From Madurella fahalii (lineage: Eukaryota; Ascomycota; Sordariomycetes; Sordariales): a stretch of 64,000 nucleotides of DNA. Where the stretch lies: the NCBI GenBank assembly GCA_029876055.1, contig CM056875.1, positions 1,798,001-1,862,000 on the forward strand. The letters run 5' to 3'. The notes beneath the pieces were generated by a model, which was given only the letters and a program-made list of their open reading frames with translations, made no database searches and was not told the origin of the DNA. Below are positions 36,407 through 48,600 of this stretch, piece after piece. The position numbers and the translations under genes were made by a program. Numbering within the stretch: the first letter of the stretch is position 1; every line of letters starts with the position of its first letter.

Positions 36407-39400
36407 CCGACAGAATCCAACCCCACCGCGCAGAAACGAGTCGAAGTGACTTGCAGAATTCCAATTTCCAAAATTCCAAATTGTGGCGAAAAGGTACATG
36501 GTAATGGGGGAGAAGGGGGGGGGGGGAAGGAGAGTGAAGGGGGATGTGAATAAGCTCGCCCATGTCAGCCTGACATTGACGTTTGTTTGCTCAACCCCCG
36601 ACGTCCCTGCGATCGATGCCGGGCGGAACCCTACAAGCACCCTCGATCCGATAACCTTAGATTAGGACTTCAAAGGGGAGTGGGAAAAAGGAAGCGTACG
36701 CAAAAGCCTCCGAGTCAGAGTTGCAGTCGGCGGTCAAAGTTAACCCGGCTGGCACCACCCAACCCTCCGCCGTGACTCGGCGCTCGGCTCCCGTCGCCCG
36801 CTGCCCGGCATCCGCGACCAGAGGGTCATTGTTCGTCGGACCAAAAACACACACAGTCGGGCAATGTGTCAAAGATCCTGGGCGCCGGTGGAAGCTGGGG
36901 AAAACAAAATTCCCTAGTCTAGCCTTCACAAACAGAAACGGAAAAGCACATTGCATTTTCGCCCTACTTGTAAAACGACGCCATAGGTGGGTGGGTGGGG
37001 GCCAGTAAGCAGCCAGTCAGGTAAGTATTGCTTATTGCGGCCCGCCATCCACCACCGGTTTCTATGAGGTGGTGTGCACGGTACATACCTTCTGCACGTA
37101 ATAGACGCGCAGCAAGAGTATGCATAAGAATCCGGACCAACGAGGGAGTGAATGGACAAAAAAAAAAAAAAAAAAAGAGAAAAAAAGAAACAAAGGGTTA
37201 AAGCGCCAAGTTTACATCTCTCACTCCGGAGGTAGGAAGGAGGGTCGGAGACTGTTACGGATACTCTGCCCCCTACCGCAGGCCCCCCTTCCCCCAGCCA
37301 GGTATTGTGTGTCAGAACCTTAAAAACAACAAGGAGCCCCTACTTGTAATACAGAAGGGGACGGTATAGCGAGAAGGGAGGGGCTGGCAGGGACGGAGGT
37401 TTCTTGCGCGCTGCTTCCAAATCGGAGAAAAGCCAAATCTTGCGCGAAGTGGGAGGACCCTGGCCTGAGACTCGATCCTTGCTTTCGCCATTCATCGTCC
37501 AAGCAACGCACTTCTGCGGCGTCTTGCCCAATAGTTAGGGATGATGTAGATGAGCTCCTTCGAATGCATCATCACCATCTTCAACACCAATCATGGTGAG
37601 GCTGTCCTGGGAAGCGTCGCAGTGACTGATGCAATTAGCGTAACAAGCTCTTCTGCGGGTCTCGTTTCCTGCCTAGCAATCTGATGGCGCCCTCTTAGGA
37701 ATCCCGAGTCGCCGACCCGTGATGGACAAGTATTGTATTGTACTCGCCGACCCGCCGTCATCGCGGGCGCGTGCTTTTGCAACGAGGATCTTCGAGGAAC
37801 ACGCGAGAAGGCGGGCGGAAGCAACATGCATTGCCCTTGTGTCGCGTAGATTGCGCTAGCCAACCGGGCGCTGGTCCCCGTCTGGATATCTTGCGCGCGT
37901 TGATGGCCGTGCGCTCTGAGTGTGTGGCCGGTCCCGAGCAGTCGGAGCCGGGCCCGGAATGCAGTCGGGTCGCCCAACCTTCCAAAGGTAAAACCCCCAC
38001 CCGGCGACTTGGTCGATTGCATTGATTCTCGGCTTTGCTAAGCTGGATCTCCTGGAAATCAGAAACGAACCCCAGTAAACGTCTGTCCCGACACATGCGG
38101 ATTAGTGGCCACTTATCCACGTGTTGCGCGCCAGCGGCACAGCAGGCGGCAAGGTGCGTCCCCCGAGGATCCATACTCGCGGATCCATATATGCCGGCGT
38201 TCTCGGCGCTCGAAGGAACCGCCATCCCTGGCGGGTTAGTTGGGAAAAGTAGAGTTGAGATGATTCGGCCGGGTGTCCGTGGTGCGCCGGAGCGGCAATA
38301 GAACAGCCTAGGCCCGCCCTTGGCAGGCCTGCCAGAAGTCCAAACAGAGGAGATTGATTGCGAAGATCCCGCTACGCTGCATTGGAATAACTCGCGCTGG
38401 CAATCAAAGCGCGGGCGGAATCCTTCGAAAGTCGTTCCCTGTCCAGGGCCTGCAAAATTTGGCCACACCCGGAAGGTGTCCAGGCTAAATCCGGTCGTGA
38501 ACCATGTCGTCCGCCGGGTCTCTCGGTCATAGCGACCGCCAGGACCAGCACTAAACGCCGAACCGTTCCGGGTCACACCATGGAACAGTGATGTGATGAG
38601 CAGACCAGATTGCCCCCGGGAGAGCAGTGATGCGTGTTGGGATGCATTCAGGCGGTCCGGGCCATGACGTTCACACACGCACACGCGGGCGGGCGGGCGC
38701 GCGGAAAGAGCTAGCTGGCTACGCGTCCTCTCCCGAATTTGGCGCACATTATCTTGGTTTCTTGGACCCCAGACCCATCATGCTGGTACTGTACTTGGGA
38801 ATCAAGAGTTTGCCGTGCGGTGTAACGTCAAGAGTGCGAAGCGGCTGTTTGGGCCAATCGTTGATCCCCGTTGCGACGGCGAGCGATGAGATGGGAGATG
38901 GTCGGACGACCCTGGTCCTGATATCCCCGGCGAAGAAGAAATGTGCGAGGAGGCGACATTCATCAAAGCTCGCGTGCCTTTGGCTCGAGTGCGAAGAAAA
39001 TCAAGGTTGGGGGCTGCAGGAATCGCAATAGTGGCCTTCGGCATGGGCTTCGGCTAGCTTGTGTTACGTGGGCAGGCTGTCGGCCGATGCGAGAGGATGC
39101 GACGGCAGCATGATGCAAGTTTGCAAAAGTTGCGATGCGGGCCTGTGACTTGCGACTTCTGGGCTGGCAATCTTTCTTCACCGCCGTGGAGTGCATTTTT
39201 CGATGACGCTGCCGGCCAGCCTTGTCAGACTTTGAACACTGACACTGCGTGACTAATCTGCTGCCAGAGGCAAGTGGCCCCAGCATCTCCTTCTGAAGAT
39301 AAGGCACATCTCGAGCGGCCGCTGACGAGCTCGCGTTTGCCTGCCGCAATGTCGTTGCGCGTCTCCGGGGAGAGAAGGACGAAAGGCTCAATTCAGCTAG

Positions 39401-41278
39401 GCTGTGTCCGCTGACTCCCTTGGTCGATGACAAGGCGGCTAATCTCACGAACCGGAGAGTTGTGGGAGTCATGATTGGACAGCAAGAGAGGATGTGGGCA
39501 CTCGCTTGCTGCCGTGTGGTTCCTCCAAACCAGAACCAGGTGATGAGCGACGGAGAGATCCGCTCGTTCTTGCTGCGCACGGCCGAGGATTTTCCTTCTG
39601 CAGGATCAATGCGAGCGGCCGTTCTAGTGTAGTGTAGCGTACAGTACTGTACATACTTGGTGCAGGATACGCTTTACGTCGCTCATGCTGTGTAGTCCCC
39701 CCACCAGCCCTGCATAGATTGCGGTGCACACCTGTGGTTGTTTGACTACCGCCATTGGCCCTACGACGGGCTTATTCCTGCTACGCAGGTCTTAGCTGAT
39801 GCGAGCGACTGGGGGAACTTGGCTTGAAAACGGAGAAATGTACCGCATGGCACACCAGTTCGTCGAGTCGTTTTGACCTCTTGCAGAAGGCGCATCGCAT
39901 CGTCCGGACCGGTTTCTGGTGTGCGGGCCTGGGCTTGTGCAACGTTGGCCACCCGTAGGGCTTAGGAGGCTGCAGCTGAGTGGCTGTTAAACGCGCGATG
40001 GTGGGTGGCCCCGACATGTCGGGCTGGGCGAACCTGGGCCACATCCCCCAATGACCCAATGGTGTGGGCTCTGTGTGGGAGGGAGAATGCTGTGTGGGCC
40101 GGGTAAGCCGCATTCCGAGCTGGCGATCCCGCCCCAAAAGCCACAGCTGCCTCGTCGGTCAGCAAATGCCGTCGCTTTCTTCGAGCTCTTGGCGCGTGAG
40201 CAAGCAGACGAACAACCGGGACACGGCAGGAGCAAAAAGGCGGACATCAAAAGGGCGAGGAAGGAAATCGAAGTGGGGGGGGCCCAAGGCGGGATGCCAT
40301 GCAGGGTACCTCGGTCGGGTATGGACTATGAACTCCCCGTGCTCCTTCGTCCCATAGCTGACGAATGAGATGGACGCGACGCAACATGTCGGTCCACGAG
40401 GCATCCATCTCAAGCTGTCCGCCCTTAACGGGACGCAAAGTCCTTCCTCGGCACTTGCAACCCGTTCCGGACGGCTGATCTAAGCAATGCATCACGGGGC
40501 ACTGTGAACTATTAGCGTCGTCGTTTTTGCGAGCTGCAGAGACCGACATGCGTGGGGTTACCCGTGTCGTCCAGAGTGGAGCTTCTTAGCGTGCGCCTAC
40601 GGGAAAGTCTCCTCGACGCGAGATTGGCGGGCTCGGCTCCCCAGCGAAGAGGCTGCGGCACGGCCATCTGAATCGATCAAAAAATGAGCGAGCTAGGAGA
40701 CGGCGAGCTGGTAGAAGAACCCACTGAACAAGCTGAAACTATTTCTCTTTGGCCAAGCTGGCTGACGCCCGACCTTCACATGTCTAGCGTACAGTGGGTA
40801 ACTTTGGCATTTGCAGATCCTTCTGAGCAATGTACACAGCGGGTGATGATGGGGCCTGAGTCGGCTCCTTCCCCCCTTCCCCCTTCCTTCCTCCTCCCGT
40901 CCCGGAACATGAGCATAGTAAAAAGGAAATAAATAAAAACCCAAAAAAAAAAAAAAAAAAAATCGTTGCAAAGACGGCCGCTCGTTCCTTGCGCAAGCCA
41001 TGGAAAATAAAACGTACCCAGCACAGAGCTTCCCATTGTCTAGTCAAACACCGCTTTCCCGTTTCCAGAGTTTGCCACATAGTATGAAATACATTATTCG
41101 TACAAGGCGTGATTGCACACCACACAAAACAGAGCCAATCCACCCACCCACCCTTCGGGATTCCCTCCTGGCGCCATCGACGCCTCCTTGGTATCTACCC
41201 ATGATTCTGTGGAATATGTCCAGAAAAAAATAAAGAAAAGAAGAAAAAAAAATAAACTTCTGAAGCTCGTCCGCCTCA

Positions 41279-42627
41279 TCACCTGCCCCAGCCGTGACCT
41301 TGCGAGTGATCACCACTGGCAAGCGGCTCCCGGGGTCTCATCGAGGGCGCCATGGAGCCGAGGACGCTGGTGCTGCAGAGCGGCGGGATTGCCATGGGCG
41401 GCAGGCTACCCGGCGGTGTGATCATGTGTCCGATAGGCCCAGCCATGGAGCGGGCACTGGGGTGCATGCTGTCGTAGGCCTCGGCCCGGAGGTCCAGAGT
41501 GCCAATGTCGAACCTCTTGGAGCAGCCATCTTCCATGTGTCTACGAGTTGCGAGTTAGCCAAGCCACTTCTTAAAAAACGCATGTTCCTGTTGCGAACTC
41601 ACCTCCTTAGCGTGTCCTTGCGCGCAAACATGCGGCCGCAGTAGTCGCACTTGTGGTTGCGCTCCCTCATGTGCACGCTCTGGTGGTGCCGTTGGAGGTC
41701 CGTTTTGCGCACAAACTTCTTGTTGCAGTCGTTGACCGGGCACGGGAAGGGGTACTCGCGCTTCTCATCGTGCGTCTCCATGTGCGCCTTGTAATTGTAG
41801 CTGCGGCTGAACAGCTTGCCGCATCCCTTGTGCTCGCATTGAAAATTGGCCTCCTCCTTGGTGGTCAGGCGGCGGGGTGCCCGCCGTGGGCGTGTCACCC
41901 GGTACTGCCGTCTGGCGTCGTGGAGAAATGCTGACGGCTGTGGGGGCGGCGGCCCAGGGTAAAACGGCTCGGGCTCTACGGGCTGGAACTCGGGCTTGTG
42001 CCATGTTGCGGATCCGTTGTCAGAGAGATAGCCGCCCGAGGTGCTGGTGTAAGGGCCGCTGTCAGAGGCGTACGAGGTGTGCACTGACCGCGGCGAAGGG
42101 TAGTGCGACGCCTCGATGTTTTGGCTGTACTCCGAACTCCCCTCCATCTTGACCCGCGGCGTCAGGGAACCGGGGACAGAAGTAGCTGGCGTGTAGGGCA
42201 TCGACGTCCTGGGAGGCGCGGGCGGAGACCTGGGGGCAGAGCCAGTCGGGGGAGGAGTCGAGGTATGGATCGAGTGGGCCTGGCTTGTCGAGTGCGCATG
42301 ATAGACGTCGTGGCTATATGGGTAGCTCCCAAAGGAGTCGTATTCTGACGAGAGGATGCTGGGCATACCCGCCGCCGAAGAGACGGGGTGGATCACGGTC
42401 GTGCTGTTCCAGTCGTGCTGGTTCATCGAATCGAGCGGCGGCAGAGATGTCTCTGACTCCATGGGCGGCGTCACAGTGCAGGACTGATCTCCATAGATCG
42501 AAGAGATCTTGTACTGCTGTTCGACCAGGCCGGGCGAGGGGTAGTCAAGTGAGGATCTCTCTGAAGGGCAGTAGGTGTTTGCGGGGGACGATGGCGACCT
42601 TGTGAGAGCGGGTGGTGTGAGGTCCAT
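41279..42627 (-). CDS. C2H2 zinc-finger transcription factor
   Basis: Exons 42627-41603 and 41540-41279 on the minus strand give 428 residues. The first 235 are Ser/Pro/Tyr-rich and disordered, as in activation regions. A basic patch (RVTRPRRAPRRLTTKEE, 243-259) precedes three fingers. Finger 1 is C264-x4-C269 with H282 and H286, finger 2 runs C296 to H319, and finger 3 has C327, C330, H343 and C348 (a C2HC type). The SRSYNYKAHMETH and RKTDLQRHHQSVH cores are strongly conserved among filamentous ascomycetes. Aspergillus FlbC and Rpn4-annotated factors were considered; I cannot decide between them. The 62-nt intron (GCTAAC branch) interrupts finger 3 just before His343. The upstream 9.7 kb is free of supported genes. 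Confidence 0.92.
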
Positions 42628-45600
42628 GGTGGATATAAGGCGCCGGGGGGCGTAGACAATTTATTGGGTGGTGGTTGGTGGGCGTGCGCTTTGTGTAAGA
42701 TAGGGGGACCGAGAAGGATGACGGTGCGCGCAAGTGTTGGTGTTTGTTGGACGGCGGTGGCCAGGGATCTGACCCAGTGAGTCTGTTCTGGGGGGTCCGA
42801 TTGGTGTCCAGGCGCGTCAAAACTGCGTACAGAACAGGACGAGGGAGGCAGGTCAGATATAGGAGGGGACGGACGAGACCAGGCAGAGGCGTCTTGCTCC
42901 TCGAGGCCCTTCAGGCGTGTGCTAAGCACAGAAGCATAAACACGAAGCGGGATTGTCCCAAGTAAAGATCGAGCGCCTCTCGTCTGCTTTGATGAATCTG
43001 AAGCAGGCTGTGGGAGGGCAAAAAGAACTGGTGTGGTCGACAAGGCAGACAACCAGGGTTTCTTATAAGATTTGTAGACGAACAAGGTTTCTGCCTGGCT
43101 AATAATGGAGTAAGCCCATGTATCGCCTTCGTTATGAAAAAGCTGGGGGCCAGAGAGGTTGCATCTTTGGGGAACTCTGAGCTTGACCGGGGGGGGTGGA
43201 GGAAGGGGTGCGCAGCTAACGACGCACGACAGCGACCGGGGGGAGTGGGAGGGAGTGGATTTGCCATGGGGTACGTCTGCGGGTGAGCACTTGTGCTGTG
43301 ATGGGCAGACAAGGCTGGCGAGCACCAGCCCGATGAGGAAGGATCTGGCAGAACGGGCATCGAAGCGCGGCTAGTGCGAGACGTGTTGGGGGTTCGGGGA
43401 GGTGTGGCAGGACACAGAACAGGCCAGGGGTGTGAGGGAGAGGGAGCTCCTCCGCGTTGGAAGAAAAATAGGACTGGGAAAATAGCAGCGCTACACCACG
43501 TTGGGGAGCTGTGCATCAATGAGTGCAGGGGGTATCTAAAAGTAGCGGACCGGGGCAGGGGGGAAGAGATACCCTGGTTCGAGCTGTTGGAGCAAAGCCC
43601 ATTCCACCTGCAGTGGGTCCCCCCTGCTCATCTTGGGCGAAGAATTTCACCCTCGTAAGTCTGCGGGGTCCAGCGACAGGGTGTCTGGCCAGTCAGGCCA
43701 CGGCTCTCTGCGCCATCCATGCTGTTGGTGCGAGCGCAAAAGGCCATCACTTGTCTGCGTATAACGGCGGGTTTTTGGACCTTGCAGAGTAGTGAATCTC
43801 GGCGAAACGGGACGGGGAAAGCGGCAGCCCGCGCCAGAACCCTCGGGGACGCTCAAGCCACGGCGAGCCGCCGCTGCCGGCGCCGCACACAGTTCAAGCA
43901 GGGTTGCGGGAGCTCTGTTCTGGGCGAGGTGCTGCACAAATGCATAGGACAACTACAGGTACGCTGGAACCGGCGACCCAAGAGTGAGGTCGGGGAGACG
44001 GGAGGCCAGGCCCGGTTGCGGTTGGCTGCACCGAGGGAGTCGACGATGGTCGTGCAAACACATATCAGGTACAGTACCAACCGCATAGCTTCTGGCCGGT
44101 CGAAAGTATTGTTTCCGTACCATCATCCGGAATATGGTGTGGGGGAGGCGAGCGCTTGCGCCTGTTGAGGCGCGCCTCTGAATGGCTGGGCCGTAACACT
44201 TCGTCTGTGCTGCAGGACGATCAAGGCCATGCCAACGGTTAACGCAGATTCCCTAATCGGGCTGCTTATCACCCTTTTGATTTCAGACCGGCGTATGGAG
44301 CCCGGATGTGCCAAGGAAGGGACCTCGTGAAAGACATCGGGAGTCTCATGGCCTGAAGGACATGGTCGATGAGGGGAGAGTGAGAGGGCGAACGTGAGGG
44401 TAAGGGTAAGAGAGGGGAGAGAATGCATCGAGCAAACAGAGAGGAGACGACCGCGGAGAAGAACGGAACCTGCTAGGAACTCGGCTATTGCCCGACCACA
44501 TGCGGGAACTAAGGTCCCTAGCTTGTAGGTGCCCCTGCTCCGATTTTGGCCCCCAAGCCTAGTCTCGCGAGATGGGTGTCGCGGCATCTCAAAGCCCCGG
44601 AAGGATTATTGCGCAGTAGGCTCTTAATTGAACTGATACATTGCGATGCCACTTTCTTCAGCATCCCTTTGTCGAAGCGATGCTGTCCGAGATGGTCGTT
44701 CCTGACGGATTTTGAGTTGAAGCGGAAATGGAGGAAGCGACGGGCATGACTGCCGGAATCTGGAAGGCGCAGCAACAGATCGGAGGAGATTGAGCGCAGC
44801 CCCACAGCCGCAGTCCTGATTTGCCAATGCAAGCCTAGCATGGGCCCACCATTCGCAGGGAGAGGTCCGCTCGTTTCGACATCGGCGAACCATGACCTCG
44901 TCCACGGTACCGATGGCGACTTACTCTGCCACCACTATTCAATAGCAAAGTAAAGGACCTAACCGATGCATAGCAGGATAATCAGACCGCGTTCTGGTGC
45001 AACACATTTTTGATCATCCAAGTTCCCTACAGGACCCAAGTGTGTCTCGTGCAGGGACACGGATTAGGCCTTGCGAACTGACCGAGGGCTGACCAGGCCC
45101 GCTGGCAGTATCCACAGCTGGGGAGGTTAAGGGCCTGCTTCGGTGCCGGCACGTTTGCCTCTGTTCCTGAACCCGACACCCCGCCGTTCGACAGCGGAAG
45201 CCAAGGGTGTTCCCGCTGCCGCCATGTCGCGCAGTGGCGTGGGCCACTAACAGAACACGGTGATTTGTTGCTTGGCCGGAAACCCTCGACGGTCGCGCAA
45301 GCGTTCCAGCGTGATTCAACTTGAGGTTTCGGCATTTGCAAATGCAGACCGATGGGATTATCACCGAGCAAGCCGTTGCAAAACTCGACTCGGTGCGGGA
45401 CTTGTGATGCGATGTGGTAAGCCCCACCACCCTTACAGCCCTGTCGCGATATGCTCCAGGCAACGACTTTTCAAGAGAGCAGCCCGTGCTGTGCGTGTGG
45501 TAGCACCAGTCTGCGTCATCTTACGAGCATCCCAATCCGAACCAGAAGCCCAGTGATACCTCAAGCACCTCGTTTGGTCAACGATAACCAAGACCAGGAG

Positions 45601-48600
45601 TGGTAGTACGAAACGAGCCGGGACGGATCCTCGCAATCTGTCATCGGATCTGCTGCTGCCATCAGCTCACATCTCAGACCGTGTAGTTTCCGGCCGTTTC
45701 TCAACTTGTCTGTCCGTCTCGGGATTTCGGGGCCCAAAACAGTCGCCATTACGCAATTCGTCTCCTCACACCTGACGCCAGCTGCAGCCCTGTGGTTTGC
45801 ATATTAGGACTCCGCCACGAACATCTTGGACGATGTCGACGTGGGGTAAACCAACAGAGAATAGGATCTACAGCTAGCGAACCTGAAACACAGCAATCTG
45901 GATACTATCCGCAGGCGTTGTGCGGCGCTGCATACTTGGACTGGCCGAGAAAGCAAGAGAGATCTTGGGTCGAAGTATGTGGAGTGGGTGCTAGGAGAAA
46001 GGCCAGCGATGAATGGCTGCCTTCCTCAGCCAGGAACCAGGCTCGCGTGCCTTCGCAGCGAAGGAATCGGAGGCTTCAGAGTGGGAGGTTGATGGGTTCC
46101 AAGCTGGATTCCAAAAATGGCCAATCGTCATGCAAGTCATTCTATCTTGAAACATCCGAGATCCCGCAAGCCTCGCTCGATGACTTGCTTAAGTGAGAGC
46201 AAGCCACCCAACTCCCGTTCTCAAAGCCGGTTGTGCCAAGGTCGTAGGTACGCGGGGATGAGCTGAGATGATATCGTGGCTGGGCAGCAACACCCCTTGA
46301 CCATCTCGAAACATTGCAGAAGGCTGTTGGTTGGATGGGTGGAGCCGGTTTACCGACATTCCCCGTTAGTAATCTAACCCTCTGGGAGGGAGCACTTCTG
46401 CAGAGTATCTCGAAAGGACTGGTGCCCAAGCTGTTGAGGGATGTTCTCTTGGCAAGGCCAGCCTGTTGGTGGTCAGTGCTTCAGAGTAGTGGGATTAATT
46501 ATCTGGGGCTACCATGACTGAAATTGAGCAAACGGCAAACAAGCGAGATTCATGTCCAGATAGACGTGAATAGAACGCATCTATTGTCACGGACACCCCC
46601 ATACTTGGGAGCTCGCGTTCCCGTGCCGAACTCTCAAATTCACTCCATGGCTTTGGCTTTGCCCGAGCAGCGCAGCCGACCCTTGCGAAGATCCCAAGAT
46701 CGCACGGCTCCACCTCCGATCACCATGTCCCGTCGCCCCGCTTCCCCGGTTTTGGCGCCAACGAATATGGACAGTGCGCAAATCCACACTCGACGCTAAA
46801 GCTATCATCCGTCTCAGCTCGGTCTACATCAAGCGGCCTGGTCTATATATTGTACAGTGCACATATTCGCTGACACCAGATTGCATGTGGATCCTGTGTT
46901 TATTTGCCCCGGGGGGGGGGGGGCTCTGGAAGGCTAAAAGGCTGAAGCGACGGTTGATGTAGTGAAAACGGCGTGCGCTGACATGATCATTTTCCTCCCT
47001 GTCCAATGAATTACTTGTCGCAATATCTCTTTGTGCCTTGCTGCGCCTCAGCACCTTAAATCCCCTGCCTCCTATTGTGTGGTATTCCATCGGATCCGAC
47101 AGGCAGGGTTTGGTCAGGAACGCATTGGTCTTGATGCGACCCGAACTAGAAGCAAAGTTGGCCAAGCAATACAGGCATACGCGGGATATTATATGCAATT
47201 GTTGAAGACCCGCGGTAGTGGACCACAGAAGACGCATGTGAAGGTCGTGGTTTTGCTGAGACCGCGCCCCTGGGAGACAGTAGCAGCGCTGCGACGGTGC
47301 GAGTTGCTCGGCATTAAGGACAATCATAAACACGTTCGATTCGGGAATCCACTTCCTCTCTTTTTCATGCAGAGCAACTCTATAACTCTCACATCGGTCC
47401 CGAATACACGTGCAACACCTGCAGGTTCGCACCCTGTCAAAAATGACAACACGCAACGCTAAGATGATTAGCGGGTTTTGGCTGTTCTCGGGTTCGAACG
47501 AGTTTTATGTTATTTATTTGTTTTATTTTATTCGCTTACTGTGCTTTGTCAATCTTCCCTCGACAAGACGGATTAGGACAAATCAAGAAACAACCTAGCC
47601 TAAGTCATCCGAGACGGATTCTTACCACCCTTCTCGCTAAAACACAATCCCAATTGGGCGAAGAAGCCGTTGCGCTGGTAAGGTAGGGTGAGATCAGCAC
47701 TAGTTCAAGCAGTGTGCCGTGAAAAACTGGCCTAACACAAAGCACGACCTGGTGCTCCCGATGCTGCAACGGCATACCCGGCACGAGACGCTAAAGACAG
47801 GGCCGGACATAGCCTCTTACGGAAACGACCAGGGCCATTCAGCAGCGGCATGCTGGCGCCTTTTTTTTTTTTTTCCTTCCCCTCGCCTTTCACACTTTTG
47901 TAGAACGAGACTACTAGATAGACGTAACCCCCACGAAACGAAACATGGCTTCCGTGCGAGCTGCAGACGAAGGATGCGAGATGAAATTACGATGATGGCG
48001 CGCCAGGCACACAGCGATGTGATCACAAGCCCGCGCTTTGTTCAACGAGTGACACTGGTCAGAGTTGGCCCAACCCGGCGACCGGAGGGCTGGAATTGAT
48101 TAATCGGCGAAGATGCTGATGCCCGCTGCGGCTGCGGCTTGTGGATGCGACGTGATATCGGTTACTATGCAGTACTACACTACATGATAGCATCCCACGT
48201 TCAGATAGTATGTACCCAGGTATTTTACCCCTCCTCGGATGGGTCGTCAACTTTACCACGGACCAGGACAGAAGCATAGCCACTCCCGAACAGCCGGCTG
48301 ATCCAGCGCAGGAGGACCAAAACAAGCGAGCGAAGCGCAGAGCAACGTCTCAACAGCGCCGCCAACAACGATGATCATCCGCTAACACTAGCGCAGTGGG
48401 TATGCCGCTCGGCTGTTTCAAACATTCTAGCTCCCGATTCTGCACAATCTTGCCCTGCCCTTGTTCTGCCCGGTTGGGTCATGAACGCCTTTCCTCAGTT
48501 GGGGAGGTGCAGTTTGTTATCATCGACGCTAAAACAAACGAAGGAGGGTGGGGCCGCGCCGGGGATTAACGGGAGAGACGAGGTTGGTTCAGGTTCAGGT

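Larger units (their letters stand above)
32895..41278. other. 8.4-kb gene-poor region between convergent genes
   Basis: No gene could be supported. The longest frame (37758-38747, minus) opens at GTG and has no domain. Simple repeats are scattered: CAC repeat 35886-35907, a GACCT/GACAT array 36371-36406, poly-A runs near 37159-37177 and 40943-40962, and a 12-G run 36515-36526. GC content stays moderate by eye, so there is no RIP signature. Confidence 0.5.

Noticed and set aside
37758..38747. 329-codon minus-strand frame
   Set aside because: Starts at GTG, the first Met is deep inside, composition is Arg/Ser/Pro-rich like a chance GC-rich frame, and no domain is recognised.
38963..39580. 205-codon minus-strand frame
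   Set aside because: Ser/Arg-rich with no domain and no conserved pattern.
42471..43325. 284-codon minus-strand frame overlapping the C2H2 start
   Set aside because: Pro/Ser/Thr-rich and overlaps the real gene in another frame; better explained as leader sequence.
47480..47510. GGTTCGAACGA resembling a tRNA B box
   Set aside because: No A box at the right distance and no cloverleaf could be folded.
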